Below, one piece after another: positions 1 to 8,447 of a stretch of 10,807 nt of DNA (the first letter of the stretch is position 1; each line of letters starts with the position of its first letter). The translations under genes and the position numbers were made by a program. Origin of the DNA: Methanobacteriota archaeon (GTDB lineage Archaea > Thermoplasmatota > Poseidoniia > Poseidoniales > Poseidoniaceae); NCBI GenBank assembly GCA_029979405.1, contig JAPOHM010000029.1, forward strand, positions 1 through 10,807, in the 5' to 3' direction. Below the pieces are notes generated by a model. The model was not told the origin of the DNA, made no database searches, and worked only from the letters and a program-made list of their open reading frames with translations.

Positions 1-868
1 ATCCTTGAATGATGATAATGAATACTAAAAGAGAAATTGAACCTCCAACCCCGTCTTCAGGGGCATTTGTGTTCATAACTTCATAAATTAAAGGAATAAT
101 TCCGCACACGGATGCTATTATTGTGAAGGTTATCGACTTGTTCGAATAAACAGCTGAAGCCATCGCAATCGCTGATAAACATACGATAGCTGTCCCAAGT
201 TCATATGAAATTATGTTGTTAGAATAATCAATCCATGGGCCCACACCTACCAACAATAATGCAAGAGGAATGAAACAAGTAACTGTCCATGAAAATGTCA
301 ATTCTCCAGAATATCTCCTAAGCAATCTTTGTTGTGTTAGTACCAGGAGAATCGACCCTGCTGCCTGAGCATAAATTAAATTGGCATTAGGAATCCAATC
401 TCCCTCGTTTGCTATCGCAGGTCCAAATATGTCAAAATCATTGATTGGAGAATCATAAGTTAGCCAACCGGCCAAGAATCTTATTCCCCAAAGTAATCCG
501 ACTGCCATAAAGAAGAAAGAAATTCCAAGAAGATAATTTTGAGAAGGCATCAACAAGTATTGGTTTTTCTTACTTGAAAATTCAACCATCGCAAGCGCGA
601 TCATTGATGAAATTAGACCACCAACGAATAGTATGAGATAATTGTAATTCGTCGCATCATCACTGAATGCTATACCTATCAAACCCGTCCAAATTGCAAT
701 CATTGCAATTCCAAACATTATTACTTCAGTAAATTTTGTTAGGAAATCCCCGAATCGTTCGGCATTTGGTGGCGTAATTATCAACGGTTTTTCCGCTTCT
801 TCTGAAGTTATTACTGAGGATTGAACAATCGGCTGTATGACTACTTGTGGCCTTGACGGGGCTGGCAT
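1..868 (-). CDS. Multi-pass membrane protein of unknown function (C-terminus beyond the window)
   Basis: An open frame runs from an ATG at 868 to the left edge without a stop, giving at least 289 residues. I do not recognise the family. The first 45 residues are hydrophilic, rich in Pro, Ser and Val (start MPAPSRPQVV), and carry no signal peptide, so this segment is probably cytoplasmic. About eight hydrophobic segments follow, near residues 46-68, 76-96, 111-133, 163-182, 192-212, 223-242, 245-263 and from 275 on. The loop at about 137-162 is polar and acidic (DSPINDFDIFGPAIANEGDW) and is probably the longest exposed loop. A basic stretch QQRLLRR follows the fourth segment. The start is supported by a TATA-like box 25-31 bases upstream, which fits a leaderless transcript. 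The gene is divergent from the transporter at 991. It could be a transporter or a membrane-embedded accessory protein, but no catalytic motif is visible. That it is a real gene is well supported; its function is unknown. Confidence 0.75.
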   Translation of the reverse strand, partial: MPAPSRPQVVIQPIVQSSVITSEEAEKPLIITPPNAERFGDFLTKFTEVIMFGIAMIAIWTGLIGIAFSDDATNYNYLILFVGGLISSMIALAMVEFSSKKNQYLLMPSQNYLLGISFFFMAVGLLWGIRFLAGWLTYDSPINDFDIFGPAIANEGDWIPNANLIYAQAAGSILLVLTQQRLLRRYSGELTFSWTVTCFIPLALLLVGVGPWIDYSNNIISYELGTAIVCLSAIAMASAVYSNKSITFTIIASVCGIIPLIYEVMNTNAPEDGVGGSISLLVFIIIIQG

Positions 869-892
869 GTGGACAAAATTTGTTTAATAATA

Positions 893-899
893 GTATAAA
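893..899 (-). promoter_or_regulatory. TATA box of the membrane protein gene
   Basis: On the minus strand the sequence TTTATAC lies 25-31 bases before the ATG at 868. Archaeal TATA boxes centre about 26-28 bases before the transcription start, so this spacing predicts a transcript beginning at or next to the start codon. No Shine-Dalgarno sequence lies between the box and the ATG, which agrees with leaderless initiation. This is pattern-based only. Confidence 0.5.
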
Positions 900-958
900 A
901 AACAATAATCTATATTTTACCAACATGATTTGATTTTGATTATTTTAATTCGTCGGCA

Positions 959-984
959 ACAATATTGTAGTTGCCTAATTAGGC
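959..984. promoter_or_regulatory. Two adjacent palindromes in the transporter promoter
   Basis: ACAATATTGT (959-968) is a perfect 10-base palindrome and GCCTAATTAGGC (973-984) a perfect 12-base palindrome. They are separated by four bases and end six bases before the GTG at 991. The first sits where a TATA element would be for a leaderless transcript starting at 991. The second would cover the initiation site. A dimeric repressor bound here would block transcription, so an operator is a reasonable inference. AT-rich DNA produces short palindromes by chance, so this is tentative. Confidence 0.3.
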
Positions 985-990
985 CAATAT

Positions 991-1719
991 GTGGAAGTCG
1001 AATTGGCGATGGCAATTGCGGTTTTTTTCGCTGCAGCATTAACCGTTCCTGCAGGATTTGGACTTTCTACAATGATAACTCCAGTCGTACTATTATTGAT
1101 GCCACCTCACGAAGCAGTAGCAGTGGTAGCAATTGTGCATGGTGTACACAATGGTGTAAAGTACGCTGTGTTGAAAGAATACGTTAATTTCGAAGCGGTA
1201 AAGAAATACGGAATATGGCTCGTAATTGGAGCAATAATCGGGGCCTCATTACAAGGTATGGTGCCCGAAGATCCGCTTTTGATAATCATAGGATTTTTCT
1301 TGATTATCCTGCCATTATTATCTTTAAGCGAAAAATGGACTGGTTATCGAATCCCTGAGGCGAACGACAGACTTGGAGGCTTCGGGTCTGGTTTCATGGG
1401 GGGGCTTTCTGGCCACCAAGGCGCGTTAAGAGCCATGTTTCTAAAGAGAAGGCTAACTGACAAAATGTCCTATGCCGCCACTGCGAGTATACTTGCTCTA
1501 TGTGTGGATTTGTCGAGGATTCCTGTTTACCTTTACTTCAATAGGGGAGACATTCTTGAACACCTTGAAGTCACTGCTATACTTTGTATCGCAGCGGTGT
1601 TTGGAGTAAAAGCTGGAAAGAGATTTTTAGAAAAAGCGAAATCAAAATCAATCCAGATTGGAATAACTTTTGGTATAGTAGTCAGCGGTTTCTACTACAT
1701 TTACGTAGCAGTGAATTAG
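991..1719 (+). CDS. TauE/SafE-family membrane transporter (sulfite exporter-like)
   Basis: This 242-residue integral membrane protein resembles the TauE/SafE (formerly DUF81) permeases, which are proposed to move sulfite, sulfonates or other organic anions across the membrane. The family's two-half pattern is visible. An N-terminal hydrophobic segment with AGFGLSTMITPVVLLL (21-36) is followed by a conserved-looking helix HEAVAVVAIVHGVHNGVKYAV (40-60). The second half has the signature GFGSGFMGGLSGHQGALRAMF (130-150) and the segment CVDLSRIPVYLY (171-182). Hydrophobic segments lie near 6-24, 27-50, 74-90, 95-111, 162-182, 193-206 and 221-240. The GTG at 991 is the likely start because an in-frame TAA lies at 976; the next candidate is the ATG at 1009. 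No Shine-Dalgarno sequence is present. The substrate cannot be read from the sequence and no sulfur gene sits beside it. The stop overlaps the convergent aminotransferase gene by four bases. Confidence 0.8.
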   Translation: MEVELAMAIAVFFAAALTVPAGFGLSTMITPVVLLLMPPHEAVAVVAIVHGVHNGVKYAVLKEYVNFEAVKKYGIWLVIGAIIGASLQGMVPEDPLLIIIGFFLIILPLLSLSEKWTGYRIPEANDRLGGFGSGFMGGLSGHQGALRAMFLKRRLTDKMSYAATASILALCVDLSRIPVYLYFNRGDILEHLEVTAILCIAAVFGVKAGKRFLEKAKSKSIQIGITFGIVVSGFYYIYVAVN

Positions 1720-2747
1720 TCGAGCCCAGGTACTGGATGAACCCAACCGAATATGTCGTCAGCGGACTCGTTTTGAATACTGGTTAGCGCATCGTATAGC
1801 TCGGTAGTTACCTTGCCGGGAGTTGAACCGTCTCCATAGGTTGTCATCTTGTCTCCAAAAGTAATCGAGCCGATTGGTGAAATTACTGCGGCCGTGCCAC
1901 AACAGAAAGCCTCATCCGCTTCCAAAGCAAAGTGGACATCAACCTTTGTTTCTACAACATCGTATCCCTTGTGTCTGGCAAGTTGTATAATCGAATCTCG
2001 AGTAATTCCCGGGAGAATTGTACCGGTTAATTCTGGGGTGTAGAGCGTATTTCCTTTCAAGCAGAAGAAGTTTGCAGCGCCGACTTCTTCGATGTATTGG
2101 TGGTTTTCAGCATCGAGGTAAATGATTTCAGAATATCCAGCGGCTTTTGCTTGTTTCGATGGTAGCATTCCTGGCGCATAATTGCCGATTGCCTTCACAC
2201 CTCCTGACCCACCGGGTGCCGCTCTGTGATGGTGGTCACTGATTAGCAGTTTGATGCACGTCATTCCACCTTTGAAGTAAGGTCCAACAGGTGTAACATA
2301 TACCATAAATGTGTATTCTGGTGCTGGTGCGACTCCTAAAATCGGACCGCTACCGTTCAGTAGTGGTCTGACGTATAGTGCACCTTTGCCCATTGGAGGA
2401 ATCCATCTAGAGTTTTGTTGCACACACTGTTCAACAGCGTCAATGAAAATAGATTCTGGGACCGGGGGCATCTTTAGACGGTCAGCCCCTCTTTGCATTC
2501 TTCTCGCATTTTCTTCTGGGCGGAATAGGACAACCCTATCATTGGTTGTTCTGTAGGCCTTCATTCCTTCAAAGAGTCCCTGTCCATAATTTAGAACACC
2601 TGCGGCAGGAGATATTGAGATGTTTCCGTAAGGCCTCATTTCTCCAGGCATCCACGGATCTTCTGCACTGGTTTTTGTCATGTACATAAAATCGGTCTCG
2701 GTCATAGAAAATGTTAGTTTGTCCCAATCGACCAAGTCTTCGCCCAT
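1716..2747 (-). CDS. ilvE: Branched-chain amino acid aminotransferase (plant/type II-like)
   Basis: This is a fold-type IV PLP enzyme that interconverts Leu, Ile and Val with their 2-keto acids using glutamate/2-oxoglutarate, the last step of branched-chain biosynthesis. From the ATG at 2747 it is 343 residues, normal for the family. Visible landmarks are LNYGQGLFEGMKAY (52-65), LYVRPLLNGSG, APEYTFMVYVTPVGPYF, the segment GGSGGVKAIGNYAPG with the Schiff-base lysine K185, EEVGAANFF (220-228) and LPGITRDS (245-252). From memory the sequence is closer to plant and cyanobacterial BCATs than to E. coli IlvE, including DWD before the first strand and the spacing of FCCGTAAVISPIGS (281-294). The CXXC redox pair of human BCATs is absent (Ala287 and Ser290 in the equivalent places). 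A TTG at 2777 would add ten residues, but the ATG fits the alignment better. No Shine-Dalgarno or convincing TATA box decides between them. It stands alone, not in an ilv operon. Confidence 0.93.
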   Translation of the reverse strand: MGEDLVDWDKLTFSMTETDFMYMTKTSAEDPWMPGEMRPYGNISISPAAGVLNYGQGLFEGMKAYRTTNDRVVLFRPEENARRMQRGADRLKMPPVPESIFIDAVEQCVQQNSRWIPPMGKGALYVRPLLNGSGPILGVAPAPEYTFMVYVTPVGPYFKGGMTCIKLLISDHHHRAAPGGSGGVKAIGNYAPGMLPSKQAKAAGYSEIIYLDAENHQYIEEVGAANFFCLKGNTLYTPELTGTILPGITRDSIIQLARHKGYDVVETKVDVHFALEADEAFCCGTAAVISPIGSITFGDKMTTYGDGSTPGKVTTELYDALTSIQNESADDIFGWVHPVPGLD

Positions 2748-2811
2748 TATTGTGGACCAATGCCCGCCGGTATTCAATTATTGTGTGAAAAAAAACAAAA
2801 AACTGCGATTC

Positions 2812-2844
2812 GACAAGTTGTTGTCCTATTGACTTTTAGACAAC
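2812..2844. repeat. Repeated GACAA/TTGTC inverted motifs before polB
   Basis: GACAA at 2812-2816 pairs with TTGTC at 2821-2825, and GTTGTC at 2820-2825 pairs with GACAAC at 2839-2844. One central half-site could therefore pair with either flank. The cluster ends three bases before the polB start codon, in the spacer shared with divergent ilvE. No clear TATA box is found at -26 of polB, so this cluster may be the main signal. It could be an operator or a hairpin in a short leader. Function is unproven. Confidence 0.3.
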
Positions 2845-2847
2845 ACC

Positions 2848-5310
2848 ATGCGCTGGAGTGGTGATTTAGCAATCATCACCGGAAGATACGTTTCAGAAGA
2901 TGAATCAACAATCATTGAACTCTGGGCAAGAGCGAAGAGTGGAGAATCTGTATTGATGAGGGTCAAGGGTCTTAGGCCCTGGTTTGAAATAACGCCCTCA
3001 GGGATTGGCATAACCGATGGAGATATTTCCGCTGTAAGACAAATGGAAAATGTTGTAGAGGTTTCTGAAAGTAAAACTAAGTGGACATATTTGGGAAACA
3101 AACCTGTTTGGAAAGTATTCGTAAACCAACCTTTCAATGTACCAAAATTACGCAAAGAATTGCACTCATGGACAATTCTATCAGGGGACATTCCATTCGT
3201 AAATCGGTTCTTTTTGGATGGAGACTTTTCGATGCACGTTAGCGTCGAAGGCGAAATGGTGGATTCAGATCATCCGGTTGATGTTTGTGTAGAACTAACC
3301 CTTGATGATGTCAAAAATTGTTTGCCTTTCCCCGCACCATTCAAAGTCATGTCTTTCGACCTTGAGACGTCAATAGCAAAGCCCACCATTTACTGTGCAG
3401 GCGTCGTGATTGAAGATATGGGAAGTGGAGAAAGGACAAGGCACATTTACTCTGGAAGCGAATTGGACATTCTTTCCCAAATCACCGACTTGGTGAGAAG
3501 TGAAGACCCTGACATCATTACGGGATATAACATAGATAATTTCGATATTGGAAGAGTTGTTGACAGGGCAAATTATCTCTCAAGAAACGATAATCAACTC
3601 AAAATCAAAACCATGGGGTGGGGTAGAGTTTCTACTTCTGAATTGGATAGAAATCGAGATTCTCTATTCCCAAACAGGAGCCAAACAAGAGCGTGGAACA
3701 TGGCAGGGCGCTGCGTTATGGATGCGTGGTGGCAAGCGAGGCAAGCCCTCAGACCTCAACGTGAGACTCTATCTTTCGTGTCAAATCTGTTGTTTCCAGA
3801 CAATGAAGAAATGCAAAAGATGGATGTCGACGCATCTAATATGGATGAAGAATGGGCAAATAGGCCAGATGTGGTGATGGAATATTGCCTTAGAGACGCT
3901 GAATTACCAATCGATATTATGCATGAAATTCAAGCGTTTAGAAGAAAGGAAGCTGTAGCAGCGGTTGCAAAGATACCTCTAGATGTTAGTGCGAACGGAA
4001 CCACCTCTCAATTGATTGATTCTCTCGTCATCAGGCTTGCGGATAGAACCGGTATCGGTGTTCCGATGACTGGTTCTGCAGAAAGAAAGGAAGGTCAAAT
4101 TCAGGGAGGTTATGTTCACGATGTTGAAGCAGGTTTACACAGGTGGGTCGCAATTTTAGATTTCAAATCCATGTATCCTTCAATTATGATTGGAAAGAAT
4201 ATCTGTTACACGACTAGGGTCGAAGATAGTAGCACAGACCAGCCATCTGAAGATGAGGAATTATACACGTCTCCAACGGGTGCTAAATTTAGAAATGAAT
4301 CCGCAAGAAGAGGAATGGTCCCTCTTCTGTTAGAGCAGTTGATGGCTCAGAGAGATGAACACAAGAAGGGTATGAAGGAAGCAAAAGACAACGCTGAGAA
4401 GTCTTATCATGACCAAATGCAGTATGCGGTTAAGATATTGATGAATTCATTTTATGGGGTTTTTGCAAGTGGATTTTATCGTTTTACTCACAGGGAATTG
4501 GGAACCTCAATCACCGCTTGGGCTAGGCATAATATCAAGCAAATCATACAAAAATTAGGCGAGGAGGGATACGAAGTCGTTTATTCTGATACGGATTCAA
4601 TTTTCGTGAAAGCTCCAGTCGAAGGTGTTGATGACCCACAGCAAGTGATGATTGACTTTGCAAACGAAATTGCAACGAGGTTTAGCGAGGCAAGCGCTGA
4701 ATTGGAGTTCGAAAAGGGCTTGTCCGTATTCTTTAGTCACGGCGCCAAAAAACGGTACGTGGGCCAAATAGTATGGCCAAATGAAGAAATGCTCGTTAGA
4801 GGTTATGAGACTCAAAGGACGGACTCATTCAAATTCTTGACCGACGGTATGAAAGAGATTTTCAAACACGTCCTAAATGATGATTCTGAGGCGGCGATAA
4901 CTCACGCAATAGAAACTATAGCTGCTGCAAAATCCGGTGAAGCTCCGATACGCGACCTGATTATGAGCAAATCCTGCAAGGGGCGTTGGGACAAGAGAGC
5001 AGGTGAGTGGAATTTCAAAGATGATTATGCAAATCCTGAATCCATGATACAAGTAAGGGCTGCAAAAGCACTGATTGCAAAGGGTCTACCTTTTACCCCC
5101 GGGATGAAGATTGCATATGTCGTTACAAACGCAAGAAATAGGCCGATGGAAATCGAGCCATGGCTTGAAGAGGACCCAGTGCAAAATTACGATGGCCAAT
5201 TCTATGCAGACCGTTTGGCTACCGCATTCGGAAGAGTTACGGAAGCATTTGGCTGGACGGCGAAGGAATTGCTTTCTGGCAATAGGCAGACCTCATTATT
5301 TTCATTCTGA
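2848..5310 (+). CDS. polB: Family B replicative DNA polymerase with 3'-5' exonuclease
   Basis: This 820-residue protein is an archaeal PolB that synthesises DNA and proofreads it. The N-terminal domain (about 1-150) contains LGNKPVWKVFV and DIPFVNRFF, matching the region that forms the template-uracil pocket in Pyrococcus PolB. The exonuclease carries Exo I DLE (D171, E173), Exo II GYNIDNFD (N228, D233) and Exo III YCLRD (Y346, D350), all intact. The polymerase carries motif A DFKSMYPSI (D438, Y443), motif B KILMNSFYG (K529, N533, Y536) and motif C YSDTDS (D581, D583), followed by KKRYVG. All catalytic acids are present, so it should be active in both reactions. The last residues QTSLFSF (814-820) look like a PCNA-interacting motif placed at the extreme C-terminus. 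The ATG at 2848 is the only good start, because an in-frame TGA lies at 2830. No Shine-Dalgarno sequence is seen. The lipoprotein gene follows after 53 bases. Confidence 0.97.
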   Translation: MRWSGDLAIITGRYVSEDESTIIELWARAKSGESVLMRVKGLRPWFEITPSGIGITDGDISAVRQMENVVEVSESKTKWTYLGNKPVWKVFVNQPFNVPKLRKELHSWTILSGDIPFVNRFFLDGDFSMHVSVEGEMVDSDHPVDVCVELTLDDVKNCLPFPAPFKVMSFDLETSIAKPTIYCAGVVIEDMGSGERTRHIYSGSELDILSQITDLVRSEDPDIITGYNIDNFDIGRVVDRANYLSRNDNQLKIKTMGWGRVSTSELDRNRDSLFPNRSQTRAWNMAGRCVMDAWWQARQALRPQRETLSFVSNLLFPDNEEMQKMDVDASNMDEEWANRPDVVMEYCLRDAELPIDIMHEIQAFRRKEAVAAVAKIPLDVSANGTTSQLIDSLVIRLADRTGIGVPMTGSAERKEGQIQGGYVHDVEAGLHRWVAILDFKSMYPSIMIGKNICYTTRVEDSSTDQPSEDEELYTSPTGAKFRNESARRGMVPLLLEQLMAQRDEHKKGMKEAKDNAEKSYHDQMQYAVKILMNSFYGVFASGFYRFTHRELGTSITAWARHNIKQIIQKLGEEGYEVVYSDTDSIFVKAPVEGVDDPQQVMIDFANEIATRFSEASAELEFEKGLSVFFSHGAKKRYVGQIVWPNEEMLVRGYETQRTDSFKFLTDGMKEIFKHVLNDDSEAAITHAIETIAAAKSGEAPIRDLIMSKSCKGRWDKRAGEWNFKDDYANPESMIQVRAAKALIAKGLPFTPGMKIAYVVTNARNRPMEIEPWLEEDPVQNYDGQFYADRLATAFGRVTEAFGWTAKELLSGNRQTSLFSF

Positions 5311-5363
5311 GAAAATAATCTAAGAAGAGTAAGTCTTGAATGTAAGTCTCCTTCCTGCTCGTC

Positions 5364-6557
5364 ATGATGAAGCCGGTGTTGATGGCCCTATTGTTCGTGC
5401 TTGCAAGCCTCGCAGGTTGCATTGGTGGAGAGACAGTGGAGACTTCAAATGTTGAAGCAATCTTTGAATTTTCACCAAAAAACGACATAAGAGTAGACCA
5501 AATTGTTGAGTTCGATGCTTCGGCTTCTTTACCTCAAGACACCTCACTCACCTACAAGTGGGATTTCGATAACGATGGCTCGATTGATGAATCTGGTAGA
5601 ACTACAACTTGGTCCTATTCTAACCCGGGAACTTTTGAGGTTGTACTTTCGGTAAGCGATGGCATAACCACCGCATATCAAACCAGAGAGGTCACAATAG
5701 CAGATGCGGATGCGGTTGAACCCGTTGCTGACGCGGGCTCTTATTCACCATTCAGTGACTGCGATGGTGAATCAGTATCCTCTGGGAATTTCTATCTCTA
5801 CTACATTTGTGAAATGGACAAGAGTTTGTCCAGTAAATCAATGACGTCCACAATTAACGTAAACTTGGATGGCTCAAACTCTGAATCTGGGGATTCTAAT
5901 GATTACATCAAAGAATGGAATTGGGACTTAAACCTTCAGAAGGATTCCGATGGTGATGGCGATTACAAGAATGACGCCGACATGACTGGGGAAACTGTGG
6001 AATGGAGGGACCTTGCACCTGGTGAGTACAAGATCGCTCTAACAGTAGTCAACGGTCAAGGGCTAACAGAAACCGACGAAACCGTCGTGTACATCAATTA
6101 CGTCGCTAAGTGGAATGATTTCTCAATCGGAGGAAATAATTCAAACAGTGCGGTGGAAATAGAATTTGATTATCCAGCGGTAAACGATGAGGACTCAGGT
6201 AACACGATTCGTAAAACGGTCGCAGAATTGGTATATCCGAAAGAGGACGGAGATTGTACAAACGTACCTGGCACCAACAACTGCCGTGCAGAACTCAATA
6301 TTTTCGGTTATAATGAGAAAGATGACCACGTTCAGAACACCAGTTCTACAGGATTAGAACAGAGAAGCGCTGGAGATTGCGATTCAGACACAGATTGTGT
6401 TTGGTTACAATTCACAGGCTCATATCACTATGGAGAACCAGACGATGACGGGGATTATCCTGGCTGGGATGATGGAGAATGGAAGTACGTTATTCAAAAC
6501 GATAAGATTAACGACCTCGATATCGATTCTTTTACCATTAGATTGGCTTACAAATGA
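5364..6557 (+). CDS. PKD-domain surface lipoprotein
   Basis: This 397-residue exported protein begins with a short hydrophobic signal sequence ending in a lipobox (SLAGC, C19). It should therefore be lipid-anchored to the outer face of the membrane. Residues about 30-113 form a PKD-type Ig fold, with WDFDNDGSIDE and the PGTFEVVLSVSDG signature. A second PKD-like domain spans about 163-245, with EWNWDLN and APGEYKIALTVVNGQG. It contains an Asp-rich insert DSDGDGDYKNDAD (194-206) that looks like a calcium-binding loop. The C-terminal third is beta-rich, acidic and of unknown type. After the lipid cysteine, all six cysteines fall into three close pairs (133/149, 298/307, 339/345), suggesting disulfides. 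PKD domains mediate protein or glycan contacts at the cell surface; the ligand is unknown. ATG codons at 5364 and 5367 are equally plausible starts. The gene lies between polB and EF-1A, and nothing suggests a role in either process. Confidence 0.85.
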   Translation: MMKPVLMALLFVLASLAGCIGGETVETSNVEAIFEFSPKNDIRVDQIVEFDASASLPQDTSLTYKWDFDNDGSIDESGRTTTWSYSNPGTFEVVLSVSDGITTAYQTREVTIADADAVEPVADAGSYSPFSDCDGESVSSGNFYLYYICEMDKSLSSKSMTSTINVNLDGSNSESGDSNDYIKEWNWDLNLQKDSDGDGDYKNDADMTGETVEWRDLAPGEYKIALTVVNGQGLTETDETVVYINYVAKWNDFSIGGNNSNSAVEIEFDYPAVNDEDSGNTIRKTVAELVYPKEDGDCTNVPGTNNCRAELNIFGYNEKDDHVQNTSSTGLEQRSAGDCDSDTDCVWLQFTGSYHYGEPDDDGDYPGWDDGEWKYVIQNDKINDLDIDSFTIRLAYK

Positions 6558-6654
6558 ATGACTGAAAGCCATTATTTGGATAAAATTAGCCCCTCATTAC
6601 ACCATATTTCTATCGCGGTCTTCAAATAGGGGTGGTTTGTGGGCGTCTTACAAA

Positions 6655-6660
6655 GGAGAG
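6655..6660 (+). promoter_or_regulatory. Shine-Dalgarno sequence of EF-1A
   Basis: GGAGAG preceded by AAA (6652-6660) lies six to eight bases before the ATG at 6667 and matches the 3' end of archaeal 16S rRNA. It decides the start. The longer in-frame reading beginning at the TTG at 6637 would place this site inside the coding region and add ten residues unlike the family's N-terminus. The 109-base spacer before the gene holds one weak TATA-like stretch, GGATAAAATTA (6578-6588), and nothing else that I can name. Confidence 0.75.
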
Positions 6661-6666
6661 ACTATT

Positions 6667-7962
<1,296 letters not shown>

Positions 7963-7999
7963 GTTTGATCTCCAACTGGACTACGATCCGAACGGAATA

Positions 8000-8005
8000 G
8001 AGGTG
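8000..8005 (+). promoter_or_regulatory. Shine-Dalgarno sequence of S10
   Basis: GAGGTG at 8000-8005 is a strong match to the archaeal anti-Shine-Dalgarno sequence and ends six bases before the ATG at 8012. The GTG inside this motif (8003) is in frame and would add three residues, but it is better read as part of the ribosome-binding site. Confidence 0.8.
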
Positions 8006-8011
8006 CAAGTC

Positions 8012-8341
8012 ATGGCAGCAGTGACCATCATCAAACTTACTGGCGAGAACCACAAGGATATCGACCAGGTAGCTAATCAGATTAAGACAATCTGCGATAC
8101 TGGAGGAATTAGCCTCAGAGGGCCTATTCCACTTCCAACTCGCAGACTCGTCGTGCCGGGAAGAAAGGCACCAGACGGCGAAGGCAGTGAAACTTACGAT
8201 CACTGGGAAATGAGAATCCACAAGCGTCTATTGGAAATGGACATTACGAGTGGAAAGGACGAAAGCGCTCTAAGACAGGTCGCAAGAATCCCAATCCCAG
8301 ATACTGTAAGCATTGAATTGTCCATGCGTACAGTCAACTGA
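8012..8341 (+). CDS. rpsJ: Small ribosomal subunit protein S10 (uS10)
   Basis: This 109-residue protein belongs to the archaeal/eukaryotic branch of uS10 (S10p/S20e), a component of the 30S subunit head. The recognisable core is PIPLPTRRLVVPGRKAP (residues 38-54), followed by HWEMRIHKRLLEMD and the C-terminal beta strand IPDTVSIELSMRTVN. The first residues TIIKLTGENHKDIDQVANQI give the expected first strand and helix. Length is normal for archaea, though the APDGEGSETYD loop is somewhat extended. It lies 49 bases after EF-1A in the same direction, the classical archaeal gene pair, and has its own strong Shine-Dalgarno sequence. The start at 8012 is therefore preferred over the in-frame GTG at 8003. 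Confidence 0.97.
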   Translation: MAAVTIIKLTGENHKDIDQVANQIKTICDTGGISLRGPIPLPTRRLVVPGRKAPDGEGSETYDHWEMRIHKRLLEMDITSGKDESALRQVARIPIPDTVSIELSMRTVN

Positions 8342-8393
8342 TTTTACCTACCAGAATTGGTAATTATCTGATACGAACAGTGAACACTTTCAG

Positions 8394-8436
8394 TGATATC
8401 TTATCTTCCCACACCGTTGTCACAACGGATGATATC
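8394..8436. terminator. Hairpin in the spacer between convergent S10 and regulator genes
   Basis: CCGTTG-TCA-CAACGG (8414-8428) is a perfect six-base-pair stem with a three-base loop. It is flanked by two copies of TGATATC (8394-8400 and 8430-8436). The 106-base spacer also holds TACCA-GAAT-TGGTA (8349-8362) directly after the S10 stop and a short TTTT at 8342. Structure between convergent genes suggests transcript-end or read-through-blocking function for both strands. No long T-tract follows the stem in either direction, and archaeal termination mostly uses T-tracts, so the assignment is tentative. Confidence 0.3.
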
Positions 8437-8447
8437 GCTTAGAGTAA

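Noticed and set aside
930..1187. Open frame of 85 codons overlapping the start of the transporter gene
   Set aside because: It lies out of frame over the TauE-like coding region, has unnatural Cys/Ser/Arg-rich composition and no family resemblance. It is a shadow frame.
2778..2811. A-rich stretch in the ilvE-polB spacer considered as an origin-like element
   Set aside because: There is only a simple A-tract with no repeated origin-recognition-box motifs, and the nearby replication genes are not enough evidence.
3548..3877. Open frame of 109 codons inside polB
   Set aside because: The polB frame here encodes the intact exonuclease region up to Exo III, so the other frame is incidental.
5329..5349. 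Direct repeat GTAAGTCT twice, 13 bases apart, before the lipoprotein gene
   Set aside because: Two eight-base copies in one spacer with no further units. It could be an activator site, but nothing supports it beyond chance.
6590..6632. CCCCT and AGGGG as a long-range hairpin in the EF-1A leader
   Set aside because: The arms are five bases with a 33-base loop and the flanks do not extend the pairing, so it is within chance expectation.
8342..8447. Possible tRNA or small RNA gene after S10
   Set aside because: The small stems do not form a cloverleaf, and no T-loop GTTCGA-type sequence or promoter is visible.
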